A stretch of DNA of 64,000 nt, from contig NZ_WPZO01000005.1 of NCBI RefSeq assembly GCF_013031355.1, positions 62,001-126,000 on the forward strand. The letters are read 5' to 3'. Both the position numbers and the translations under genes were made by a program. Positions 1 to 8,509 of this stretch are shown one piece after another; the first letter of the stretch is position 1, and each line of letters opens with the position of its first letter. Source of the DNA: Ruegeria arenilitoris (GTDB taxonomy: Bacteria; Pseudomonadota; Alphaproteobacteria; Rhodobacterales; Rhodobacteraceae). Below the pieces are notes generated by a model. The model saw nothing but the letters and a program-made list of their open reading frames with translations. It had not been told where the DNA came from and made no database searches.

Positions 1-17
1 ACCGCCTGATCATCAAA

Positions 18-48
18 ATGGCTGCCGGTCACTCTGATCGGCAGCCAT
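18..48. terminator. Inverted repeat upstream of the SapC gene
   Basis: Perfect 10-bp arms ATGGCTGCCG and CGGCAGCCAT around an 11-base loop. Read on the minus strand the stem is followed by TTTT, and on the plus strand by an A-rich stretch. It could end a transcript arriving from either side, or mark the upstream boundary of the SapC/type I secretion genes. The role is inferred from shape only. Confidence 0.5.
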
Positions 49-67
49 AGTAAAAAATGGGGCAATA

Positions 68-886
68 ATGGCGCAGAACGGCCTGGTTCCAGTTACCGTC
101 GCACGGCACGGGCAACAGTACTGGAAACGTTTCAACTCTTACGAATTTGCAGCCAATCGCGCTGACTGCGCAATTGTATTGCAGGAAGCTCCACAAATTG
201 CCGCGGCCTTTCCGATTGTGTTCAGGGAATTTGGCGGGGGCGTTGAACCCAGGGCCGTGTTGTCCCTGACAGACGATATGCCCACGCCTTTCGTTTCGCA
301 GGAAGGACGGTGGCTGGCGAGTTATGTTCCGTCCGAGCTGCGGTGCCATCCCTTTCAGGCACAGCCCCTCGGACAAAACACGCCCGACGGATCTGCCCTG
401 TTTCAACTGAATGTGGATGAAACATCTGGTCTGCTCAGCACCAATCCGAAAGACGAGCCCTTCTTTGATCCGGCCGGAAATCTGTCACCTGCATTGCGGG
501 ACGTGCAGCGATTTCTTCAAACCCGCGTTGCGGCCCGCGAGACGACTCTGGAGCTGTGCCAGACACTCAGGGTCATGGGGCTATTTGAACCCGCTGAATC
601 CCACGACGGTGTCGCTTTGCCGTTCGGGTCATTGGGCATTTCAGCCCCGCGGCTCAAGAAACTGTCGGCGGCAGAGAAACTGAAACTGCTCGATTCGGAT
701 GCGTTGCTGCTGGTCCATGCTCACCAAATCTCGCTTTGCCATTTCGCTTGGCTGGCACGGGTGCAGCAACAGTTAGCAGAGCAAAACTCACAACAGAAAT
801 ACACCGAAAATTCAGACATTTCCGGTTTCCTTAGTGCAATGGCCAACGCGCAGAATGACGATGTCCTCGGAACCAGTGGGGTGTGA
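68..886 (+). CDS. SapC family protein
   Basis: A 272-residue protein resembling the SapC family, named after a Campylobacter S-layer secretion gene. The N-terminal half carries family-like stretches (Y-W-K-R near residue 19, a P-x-x-F-R-E-F block near residue 50, and a G-R-W-L-A-S-Y-V-P block near residue 82). No signal peptide or membrane segment is evident, so it is probably cytosolic. It ends 7 bases before the outer-membrane component of a type I secretion system, which suggests a role with that exporter's cargo. The biochemical function of SapC proteins is not well established. The ATG at 68 is the first in-frame start. Confidence 0.8.
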   Translation: MAQNGLVPVTVARHGQQYWKRFNSYEFAANRADCAIVLQEAPQIAAAFPIVFREFGGGVEPRAVLSLTDDMPTPFVSQEGRWLASYVPSELRCHPFQAQPLGQNTPDGSALFQLNVDETSGLLSTNPKDEPFFDPAGNLSPALRDVQRFLQTRVAARETTLELCQTLRVMGLFEPAESHDGVALPFGSLGISAPRLKKLSAAEKLKLLDSDALLLVHAHQISLCHFAWLARVQQQLAEQNSQQKYTENSDISGFLSAMANAQNDDVLGTSGV

Positions 887-893
887 AACACCT

Positions 894-2237
894 ATGCCTA
901 TACTCAATCGCAGACTTGGATTTGCACCTTTTCTTTTCATTGCCGTCATGTTGTCGGCCTGCACGCCCACGCCTGACCTGACAGGGGTTGAGATGTCCCT
1001 GTCCAGCGGTGCGGTCGGGGCCGGCGCGAGCGCACCTGCGCCTCGGCTGGCGCAGAGTGGGTTTGGTCAGCGGATCAGGGCTGCTGTCGAAACAAACCCG
1101 GATCTGGCGCAAAGTGCCACGAGGCTGGAGATAGCTGCAGCCAACGAGGATGCCGCCAAAGGAGCATTTTTACCCCGCCTGTCCGTCGGCGTAAACGCAC
1201 GGTCCGAACGTATCGACTCCGACATTGCCGATGTCACCCCGTACCTGCGCATTTCACAGTTGGTATACGACGGCGGCGCTGCGTCGAATGATCTGACCGC
1301 AGCAAAAGCCCGCGTGTTGCAAAGCCGCGGAGACCAGGTACAGACGGCATCGGCCGTCGCGCTGTCAGCAATCGAAGCCTATGTCGTGGTTCTTGACCGG
1401 CGGAAAATTCTGGAAATATCGACAAGGAACGTAGCGGTTCATGAAGAGCTGGTGCGCCAGATCACAGAACGTACGGAACAGGGTGTGGGATCGAATGCTG
1501 ACGTTTTGACGGCGCGCTCACGCATGGCAGATGCGCAGACGAGGATGGCAGATGCAAGGGCACGCCTGGACCGGGCAGACGCCCAATATCGGGAGTTCTT
1601 TGGTGCTGCTCCAGCGGCTCTCCCACCGCCTGTCACGGCTCCGAAACTGTCGCGGACCGATACTCAGATCGTTATGGATAGCCCGCAGGTCAGGCGAGCC
1701 GACGCAGCCCTGCTGTCGGCAAAGGCGGAGCAGGCCGCCGCCCTCGCACGCCGCCAGCCGGGCGTTGAAATCGCAGCTTTTGCCGACCGGGATGACAGCA
1801 ATGACGCGAATTTCGGGGTCGATCTGTCTTTCAACTACGAAATCGACAGTACGGGGCAACGACGGGCCGCCATTGCGGCCGCCGAGGCCCAGGTAAAAGA
1901 AGCGGAATTCGCACGGGACTCGGTCATCCGGAACATTCGCCGTGAGCTGGGGTTCGTCCGCTCTGACCAGCAAGCCGGCGCAATTCGCCTTCAGGCAGCC
2001 CGGGTTGCCGTGCAGGCCAACGCCGACAGTGTCACCGCCGCACGCGAACAGTTTACCATCGGCAGGCGCAGCTTGATCGAAATTCTGGATGCACAGCGGG
2101 ATTATGTGAACGCGCAGGAAAGACTGATCTTGGCCGAACAGAACTTCTTTCTGACCAACTACGCCGCGCTGAGCCTCACGGGCGACATCCTGGATCTGCT
2201 GGGCGTCTCAACGGTGAAATGGGGTGACGGTCTATGA
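894..2237 (+). CDS. TolC-family outer-membrane lipoprotein of a type I secretion system
   Basis: Outer-membrane efflux channel subunit, 447 residues from the ATG at 894. I prefer this start over one 60 bases upstream because it gives a clean lipoprotein signal: basic N-terminus, hydrophobic core and a lipobox L-S-A-C with the lipidated Cys at residue 23. The rest is Ala/Arg/Gln-rich, with two repeats of long helices typical of TolC-family coiled-coil barrels. The stop overlaps the start of the ABC exporter gene (ATGA), indicating translational coupling. Lipidation is more typical of RND- or LapE-like outer-membrane factors than of E. coli TolC. Confidence 0.87.
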   Translation: MPILNRRLGFAPFLFIAVMLSACTPTPDLTGVEMSLSSGAVGAGASAPAPRLAQSGFGQRIRAAVETNPDLAQSATRLEIAAANEDAAKGAFLPRLSVGVNARSERIDSDIADVTPYLRISQLVYDGGAASNDLTAAKARVLQSRGDQVQTASAVALSAIEAYVVVLDRRKILEISTRNVAVHEELVRQITERTEQGVGSNADVLTARSRMADAQTRMADARARLDRADAQYREFFGAAPAALPPPVTAPKLSRTDTQIVMDSPQVRRADAALLSAKAEQAAALARRQPGVEIAAFADRDDSNDANFGVDLSFNYEIDSTGQRRAAIAAAEAQVKEAEFARDSVIRNIRRELGFVRSDQQAGAIRLQAARVAVQANADSVTAAREQFTIGRRSLIEILDAQRDYVNAQERLILAEQNFFLTNYAALSLTGDILDLLGVSTVKWGDGL

Positions 2238-4381
2238 CACAGCTTTTGCCTATATCGTGCGCGCCTTCGCTTTCTCCACTCGAGGCTTGTCTGCTGCATG
2301 TCGGGGCCCAACTGGACCGCCCTTTGACATTGGCCGCCTTGCACGCTGCCCAAACCGGCGCATCAGATAAACTTACCCTTCGCGACGCCATCGAAGTGGC
2401 ACAAAGTGCCGGTTTGCAGGCTGGTTATGGCAAGCACAGGTTGCAGGGCTTTGACACGACCCTGTCACCTGCCCTGTTGATTTTGGAGAACGACAAAGCC
2501 GTTGTGTTCCACGGCCGCACGCGTGACGGGAGCCTTCTGATATTCGACCCCGACCTCGGGGACGGGATCGGCGAAGTGTCTGAGGACAAACTGGGCCGCA
2601 CGTATACCGGATACGCAATCCTGTTTCGCCGCGACCATCGGGCCGAGGTATCGGGCGGTGAATCCCCCTCGGCCGATCATTGGTTCTGGTCGGCGATGGC
2701 GGCAAACCGGTGGTCCTATACGCAAGTGGTTCTGGCCGCGGCGCTGGCAAACTTGCTGGGCCTGTCCACATCGATCTTCATCATGGTTGTCTATGACCGC
2801 GTATTGCCCAACGAGGCCACCGAATCCTTGATCGCCCTGACTGCCGGTGTGGGTCTCGCCTTGGGGTTCGACTTCCTATTGAAATTGTTGCGCGCCGGAT
2901 TCATCGACCGCGCCGGACAAAGGGCCGACATGCAGATGGGGCGGCGTGTTTTCGATCAGGTCCTGAACATCCGCATGAAGTCTCGTACCGGGTCAACCGG
3001 CGCCATGGCAAGCACTGTGCGAGAGTTCGAAACCCTTCGCGAGTTTTTTACTTCGGCAACGCTGGTTGCGTTGGTCGATCTGCCATTCATTGCCCTGTTC
3101 GTCTTTGTCATCCATCTGGTCGGCGGTCCGCTGGCCCTGATCCCTGCCCTTGCGGTTCCGATTGTCTTGCTGGCCGGAGTGGCCGTTCAGCCAATACTGT
3201 CGCGTCTGGCCGAAAAAAGCTTCTCCGACGGCCAGTCCAAGCAATCTGTTTTGGTGGAAACCGTTTCGGGGCTTGAGACGATCAAGACCACAGCGGCGGC
3301 CAGACCAATGCGAACCCGCTGGGAAAACGCGATCGAGCGTCAATCCTCGCACGGTGCGCGCAGCCGTATGGTAACCCAGTTCGCCCTGAACCTGACCGGC
3401 TTCACCCAGCAGGCCGCGCAGGTTTTGATCGTTTTTTATGGCGTGTTTCTGATCACCGATGGGCAAGCGAGCATGGGAGCGCTGGTTGCCTCTGTGATGC
3501 TGACCGGGCGCGCGCTGGCTCCGCTGGGACAGCTTGCCCAGACCCTGACCCGTGTCAATCAGGCCCGCAGCGCGTATCGCAATCTGAACGCATTGATGCA
3601 GGCCGAGAGCGAACGGCCGCATGGACGCAGTTGGATCAGCCGGAACAGCTTTGATGGGCGCGTCAGTTTCAAGAATGTCCATTTCGCCTACCCGGATCAG
3701 GCCGAAGATACATTGGCCGGGGTGTCCTTTTCGATCGAACCCGGTGAAAAGGTTGCGATTTTGGGGCCAATCGGCTCCGGAAAAAGCACGATCTCGCGTC
3801 TGTTGCTTGGGCTTTACGAGCCGCGAACCGGTTCTGTCCTGCTGGATGGCGTGGATATCCGCCAGATTGATCCGGGTGATCTGCGCCGCAATGTCGGCTC
3901 CGTGTTGCAGGACATCTGGCTGTTTTCCGGGACCGTGCGTGAAAACATCAGCAGCGGCACTGTTCGGCCACGGGATCAGGATCTGATCCGCGCAGGAAAA
4001 GTGGCCGGAGTGGAAGACTTCGTCGCCCAACATCCCAACGGATACGATCTTCAACTGGCCGAGCGCGGCGAAGGACTGTCCGGCGGGCAACGACAGGCCA
4101 TCGCGCTGGCCAGAGCCCTGATCGGACGCCCTCCGGTTCTGCTATTGGATGAACCCACCAGTGCGATGGACGTGAAAACCGAAGCCGAGGTGATCGGGCG
4201 CCTCAAACAGGCAACTCAGGACACCACGATGGTCATCGTCACCCATCGCACCAGCCTGTTGGAACTGGTCGACCGGGTCATTGTCATCGAAGGCGGGCGT
4301 GTGGCTGCCGATGGTCCCAAGAGTATGCTCGCTCAACACGCCCGCAAAGCAGGGAGGCATCTGAATGTCGCGGCATCCTGA
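2234..4381 (+). CDS. Type I secretion ABC transporter with degenerate C39-like domain
   Basis: Inner-membrane exporter of 715 residues in three parts: an N-terminal C39-like peptidase domain (about 1-135), a six-helix transmembrane domain (about 150-440) and a nucleotide-binding domain. Walker A G-P-I-G-S-G-K-S lies near residue 510, the signature L-S-G-G-Q near 614 and Walker B L-L-L-D-E-P near 635. The C39 part lacks the His expected before the V-V stretch (D-K-A-V-V near residue 90), so it is probably a non-cleaving C39-like domain as in RTX-toxin and LapB-type exporters. Those transporters export large RTX proteins without leader cleavage. It overlaps the upstream lipoprotein gene by 4 bases and the downstream fusion-protein gene by 17. 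Confidence 0.9.
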   Translation: MTQLLPISCAPSLSPLEACLLHVGAQLDRPLTLAALHAAQTGASDKLTLRDAIEVAQSAGLQAGYGKHRLQGFDTTLSPALLILENDKAVVFHGRTRDGSLLIFDPDLGDGIGEVSEDKLGRTYTGYAILFRRDHRAEVSGGESPSADHWFWSAMAANRWSYTQVVLAAALANLLGLSTSIFIMVVYDRVLPNEATESLIALTAGVGLALGFDFLLKLLRAGFIDRAGQRADMQMGRRVFDQVLNIRMKSRTGSTGAMASTVREFETLREFFTSATLVALVDLPFIALFVFVIHLVGGPLALIPALAVPIVLLAGVAVQPILSRLAEKSFSDGQSKQSVLVETVSGLETIKTTAAARPMRTRWENAIERQSSHGARSRMVTQFALNLTGFTQQAAQVLIVFYGVFLITDGQASMGALVASVMLTGRALAPLGQLAQTLTRVNQARSAYRNLNALMQAESERPHGRSWISRNSFDGRVSFKNVHFAYPDQAEDTLAGVSFSIEPGEKVAILGPIGSGKSTISRLLLGLYEPRTGSVLLDGVDIRQIDPGDLRRNVGSVLQDIWLFSGTVRENISSGTVRPRDQDLIRAGKVAGVEDFVAQHPNGYDLQLAERGEGLSGGQRQAIALARALIGRPPVLLLDEPTSAMDVKTEAEVIGRLKQATQDTTMVIVTHRTSLLELVDRVIVIEGGRVAADGPKSMLAQHARKAGRHLNVAAS

Positions 4382-5675
4382 CCTCGCCACCCTTGCGCGT
4401 GAGATGCGCGGACGCTCACCGATACGCGGTTCCCTACTTTTGCTGGTGATCGCCTCCTGCCTGATCGCACTGGGCCTTTGGGCGCATTTGACCGAGTTAG
4501 ACGACGTGACCCGGGTGGATGGACGGATTGTGCCTTCGGCCGACGTGCAGGTGATCGAAGCCACGGAACCCGGAGTTCTGCAATCATTGAAAATTCGGGA
4601 AGGACAGGTGGTCGACAAGGGCATGTTGTTGATGGAGTTCGAAACAACCCAGATCGACAGCCAGTTCAGCCAGGAGCAGCAACGCGCTTACGGCCTGATG
4701 GCGCGAACGCAACGCCTGCAAGCCGAAATCGACGGCACTGACCTCAGTTTTTCGTCGGAACTGATCAAAGGCGCCCCCGAGGTCGTCCGATCAGAAGCCG
4801 CCCTGTACCAAGGGCGACAATCTGAGTTGCACGCCGAAATAGCCATCCTTGAACGCCAACGCCAACAAAGGCAGCAGGAGTATGAAGAAGGCCTTGTGGA
4901 CCGGATCACCGCCGACGAAACGCTCAGGCTTTTGGCGGAAGAGCGCGCGATGATGGAACCTCTGGTGGAAAAACGGATGGAACCCGCAACCACGCTATTG
5001 ACGCTGCGCCGCGGAGAGGCCGAATGGGAAGGTCGGAAAACCCGTGCTGTGGCCGCGAGCAAAAGACTGAAGACCGGATTGGACGAAATAGATGACCGCA
5101 TCCGCGCGACCCGCAGCCGGTTTCGCAGCGCCGCGCTGACCGATCTGGCGGTGGCAACCACCGAACTTGCCGCGCTGCAACCGGTCTTGCCCGCACTTCG
5201 GGATCGGGCCGATAGGGCGCAGGTGCGGTCTCCGGTGCGCGGCATCGTCAACCGGGTGCATCGCAGCACAATCGGAGGAATGGCGCGAAGCGGGGAGGAA
5301 CTGATTGAGATCGTACCCCTGAATGACACGCTGCTGGTCGAAGCCTACGTACGGCCGGAAGACATTGCGTTCCTGCACGCGGGGCAGTCCGTCAAGGTCA
5401 AGATCACGGCCTATGATTTTGCCCGATATGGGGCGTTGGACGGCCAGATCATGCGGATCGGTGCCGATACGATCACACGGTCCGAGCGCAACGACGAAGA
5501 GGTTTTCGTCGTCGAGATTGAAACCAGCAATGCGATGCTCGATGCCGACGGCGTCGCCGTCGAAATCATCCCCGGCATGATTGCCGAGGTTGATATCCTG
5601 TCGGGCCGCAAAACGGTTCTGGAATATCTGCTGCAGCCCGTGGTCAAAATCAAGGACAGAGCTTTGCGCGAATAG
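4365..5675 (+). CDS. HlyD-family type I secretion membrane-fusion protein
   Basis: Periplasmic adaptor, 436 residues, with a short cytosolic N-terminus, one transmembrane helix at about 22-42, a biotinyl-lipoyl-like start after it (V-I-E-A-T-E-P-G-V-L), a long charged coiled-coil hairpin (about 95-290) and a C-terminal beta-barrel. The block V-R-S-P-V-R-G-I-V-N near residue 285 is the returning lipoyl half. It completes the secretion complex with the lipoprotein channel and the ABC exporter, whose gene it overlaps. No RTX substrate gene is in this window; it may lie upstream of position 1 or elsewhere. Confidence 0.9.
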   Translation: MSRHPDLATLAREMRGRSPIRGSLLLLVIASCLIALGLWAHLTELDDVTRVDGRIVPSADVQVIEATEPGVLQSLKIREGQVVDKGMLLMEFETTQIDSQFSQEQQRAYGLMARTQRLQAEIDGTDLSFSSELIKGAPEVVRSEAALYQGRQSELHAEIAILERQRQQRQQEYEEGLVDRITADETLRLLAEERAMMEPLVEKRMEPATTLLTLRRGEAEWEGRKTRAVAASKRLKTGLDEIDDRIRATRSRFRSAALTDLAVATTELAALQPVLPALRDRADRAQVRSPVRGIVNRVHRSTIGGMARSGEELIEIVPLNDTLLVEAYVRPEDIAFLHAGQSVKVKITAYDFARYGALDGQIMRIGADTITRSERNDEEVFVVEIETSNAMLDADGVAVEIIPGMIAEVDILSGRKTVLEYLLQPVVKIKDRALRE

Positions 5676-5684
5676 GGACCTCGA

Positions 5685-5715
5685 CAGTCGGCACAGACCC
5701 GGCAAGTACCGACTG
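5685..5715. terminator. Possible bidirectional hairpin between convergent genes
   Basis: Arms CAGTCGG and CCGACTG (7 bp) sit between the convergent ends of the HlyD gene and the MsbA-like gene. There is no T-run on either side, so this is a weak terminator candidate. Confidence 0.35.
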
Positions 5716-5736
5716 AATCCCTTGGGCTCCCAGACG

Positions 5737-7524
5737 TTATTGCGAGGAGGTTGCTTCCTCGGCAGCCGGCTGTTTGAACTGGTGGTCGAACAACTGACGG
5801 AACACCCCGTCCTTCTCGATCAGCGATTCAAGATTGCCTTCTTCAAGAACTTCGCCGTCCTGAATGACGAAGATCTTGTCCGCCTCAAGTACGGTCGACA
5901 ACCTGTGGGCGATGACGATAGTCGTTACATTCTCGGTCAGCTTGTCCAGAGCTTTTTTCACAAGCGTCTCGGATTCCGCATCGAGGGCACTGGTCGCTTC
6001 GTCCAGCAACAGGATTTCGGACTTGCGCAGAATCGCACGCGCGATGGCCAGCCGCTGTTTTTGCCCGCCGGACAAAAACGCGCCCCTCTCTCCAACCGGG
6101 GTATCGTAGCCATATTCCAGCTTGCTGATGAAATCGTGGGCATGGGCGGCACGGGCGGCTTCCATTACCTCTTCGTCAGTGGCGTCGGGCCGCGCATACC
6201 GCAGGTTATCCATGACTGAAGCCGAGAACAAAAACGTCTCCTGGCCAACATAGGATATCTTTTGCCGCAATGAGGCGAAGGTGACGCCCTGCAAGTCCTG
6301 ACCATCAATTTCGACCGCCCCGGAATCGGGATCGTAAAACCGCAAGATCAGACCGAAGATTGTTGATTTGCCACCACCCGACTGACCAACCAAAGCCGTG
6401 GTTTTACCCGCCTCGAAGGTTAGGTTCATATTCGAGATAACCGGGGTATCCCCTTTGTAGCCAAAGGTAAGGTCCTTAAGGCGGATTTCGCCCGGTCCGG
6501 GTTCCATTGCCTTGGCGTCGGGGCGTTCACGCATGGGTTCTTCTTCATCCAGAAGTTCGAACATCATACCGATTGGAACAAGCGTCGTCTCAATGACAAC
6601 GCGCATCCGCGACAATCGTTTTGCGGGTTCATACGCCATCAAAAGGGCCGTGATAAACGACATCAACTGGCCTGCAGACGTTGGTTCGCTGTCTCCGAAG
6701 CCAATGGCACTGATCACCAGGATGCCCGCAATCGCAAGACCCGCCAGAAACTCCATCAGAGGGCTGGCAACAGACTGCAGTTTGGAAATCGAGTTCGCCC
6801 GTTCTTCGACGGCCCGAATTGCGCCGTTCATCCGACCGGTCATATGTTTCTCAAGAGCGAAAACCTTGATGATCGTGATGCCGCCAGATGTCTCTTGCAG
6901 AACCTTGATGATTTCGGACAGGGCCATCAATTCGGACTGCATGATCGCTTTGACGCGCTTCAGCAGCATCCGAACACTCACCAATGCCACCGGGCCTACG
7001 ACAAAGAACAATACAGACAGCATCGGCTGCTGATAGATCATCACGAAGACAAGACCGACCAAAGTCAGCAGATCGCGCACAAAGCTTGTCACGACGACGT
7101 CAACCAGCACTCTGGCTGCCTGCGCACCATTAGTGACTCGCATCAACAAGCCGGAGGATTCGTTTCTGGAGAAAAAGCCAACCCCGCGCTTGATCAGCTT
7201 CGCGTACAAGCGTTCCTGCTGAACAGCGATAATACGGTTCCCGGCCCGCGCCAGAAAAACCGCCTGAACGTAAGAGGCGGCTGCCTTGCTAAAAAACAAC
7301 CCGATTACGGCAAGGGCGACCCATCCAACCTTGGACCGCATTTCTGGCTCAGTCATCGCGTTGACAATGTTTTCCATCATCCACGCGGTTCCTGCAGTTG
7401 TCCCGGCAACCACAACCATGGCAGCCATCGCGATCCCGTATAACCAACCTTGGTTTCGAAGACTCTCGCCCAGCAAACGGCCGATATGACTGGATTTCCA
7501 TTTGGCCCAGGTTTTATTGAACAT
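5737..7524 (-). CDS. MsbA-like ABC exporter (fused permease/ATPase)
   Basis: Half-transporter of 595 residues: six-helix type I exporter domain (about 20-330) followed by an ATPase domain with Walker A G-Q-S-G-G-G-K-S-T, signature L-S-G-G-Q-K-Q-R, Walker B I-L-L-L-D-E-A-T and an H-loop A-H-R-L. It should act as a homodimer exporting a lipid or hydrophobic compound; the substrate cannot be told from sequence. The start at 7524 is preceded by GGAG with good spacing. An in-frame ATG at 7599 would add 25 unlikely residues. It is a single transcription unit, convergent with the secretion operon. Confidence 0.88.
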   Translation of the reverse strand: MFNKTWAKWKSSHIGRLLGESLRNQGWLYGIAMAAMVVVAGTTAGTAWMMENIVNAMTEPEMRSKVGWVALAVIGLFFSKAAASYVQAVFLARAGNRIIAVQQERLYAKLIKRGVGFFSRNESSGLLMRVTNGAQAARVLVDVVVTSFVRDLLTLVGLVFVMIYQQPMLSVLFFVVGPVALVSVRMLLKRVKAIMQSELMALSEIIKVLQETSGGITIIKVFALEKHMTGRMNGAIRAVEERANSISKLQSVASPLMEFLAGLAIAGILVISAIGFGDSEPTSAGQLMSFITALLMAYEPAKRLSRMRVVIETTLVPIGMMFELLDEEEPMRERPDAKAMEPGPGEIRLKDLTFGYKGDTPVISNMNLTFEAGKTTALVGQSGGGKSTIFGLILRFYDPDSGAVEIDGQDLQGVTFASLRQKISYVGQETFLFSASVMDNLRYARPDATDEEVMEAARAAHAHDFISKLEYGYDTPVGERGAFLSGGQKQRLAIARAILRKSEILLLDEATSALDAESETLVKKALDKLTENVTTIVIAHRLSTVLEADKIFVIQDGEVLEEGNLESLIEKDGVFRQLFDHQFKQPAAEEATSSQ

Positions 7525-7807
7525 TTTTTTCTCCAAAACCTTCAGCGGTTCCGATGCCTGACGGCGACATGGTCTTACCTCATTCCCAACCCGCTCCATT
7601 GCGGCAACGGTCGGGCACGGTGCTGTTAGTTATGCGCGACTGCCCCAAGAATCCATAGGCAGCATGCAGATATTGAGGCCGATGTGTCCCGGTTGACATC
7701 AAGTGCAGTCTTTTCGGCCCAATTCGCACATAACAACATGTAATTCCTAGTCTTTTTTATCGTTGGGACAACAAAGTCAATCAAACCGCAAGATTTTGAT
7801 CGGCGTT

Positions 7808-8509
7808 TTACCGCCACTCGACATCCCCCAAAAAAATATATCCCGCACCATAGATCGTCTTGATAAGGCGCGGATTTTTGGGATCCTCGCCCAGTTTCGT
7901 TCGCAGCCGGGATATCCGTACATCCATCGCCCGGTCGAAACTGTCACCTGCGGCACCGCCCAGTGCTTCCTGCATCTGGGCCCGGCTGATCAGGCGTTTG
8001 GGACTTTCCAGAAACAGCCGCAAAACCTCGCCTTCCGCATGGCTGAACGGTGTTTCCGTTCCGCTGCCATCCTCCAGAACGTAACGATCAAAATGCGCGG
8101 TCCAGCCATTGAAACGTGCCACATCCGATTGCGACGCCTGCGCGCGCGGGGACCGCAACCTTGCCCGGATGCGGGCCACGACCTCGGCAGGGTCGAACGG
8201 TTTGGTGATGTAATCATCGGCCCCTAGCTCCAGTCCAGTGACGCGATCCTGCACCTGGGCCCGGCCCGAAATGATGATCACCGCCGCCCCCTGTTCCAGC
8301 GCCAGCCGGTGAACAAGCGCGAGACCGTCAGTGTCTGGCAAGGACAAATCGACCAGGCACACATCCGGCGTCACGCGTTTCAACGCAGCTTCGAATTCCC
8401 GAGCGCGGGAAAAGCTCTGGGTACGAAAGCCCGCCTCTTCCAGCGCGTCGGTCAGAACACGCCGGATTTCGGGCTCATCATCGACAATAGTGACCAGTGG
8501 TTGTGTCAT
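7808..8509 (-). CDS. OmpR/PhoB-type response regulator
   Basis: A 233-residue two-domain regulator. The receiver domain has the acidic pair D10-D11, phospho-acceptor Asp54 (C-L-V-D-L-S) and the switch Lys in T-K-P-F-D. The C-terminal winged helix ends with the typical I-K-T-I-Y-G-A-G-Y-I-F stretch. Its ATG shares one base with the stop of the upstream hybrid kinase gene (TGATG), so the two are translationally coupled and very likely a cognate pair. The targets are unknown. Confidence 0.92.
   Translation of the reverse strand: MTQPLVTIVDDEPEIRRVLTDALEEAGFRTQSFSRAREFEAALKRVTPDVCLVDLSLPDTDGLALVHRLALEQGAAVIIISGRAQVQDRVTGLELGADDYITKPFDPAEVVARIRARLRSPRAQASQSDVARFNGWTAHFDRYVLEDGSGTETPFSHAEGEVLRLFLESPKRLISRAQMQEALGGAAGDSFDRAMDVRISRLRTKLGEDPKNPRLIKTIYGAGYIFLGDVEWR

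Noticed and set aside
7626-7817. 63-codon open frame on the minus strand upstream of the MsbA-like gene
   Set aside because: No ribosome site, no family likeness; it overlaps the response-regulator end and the intergenic promoter region.
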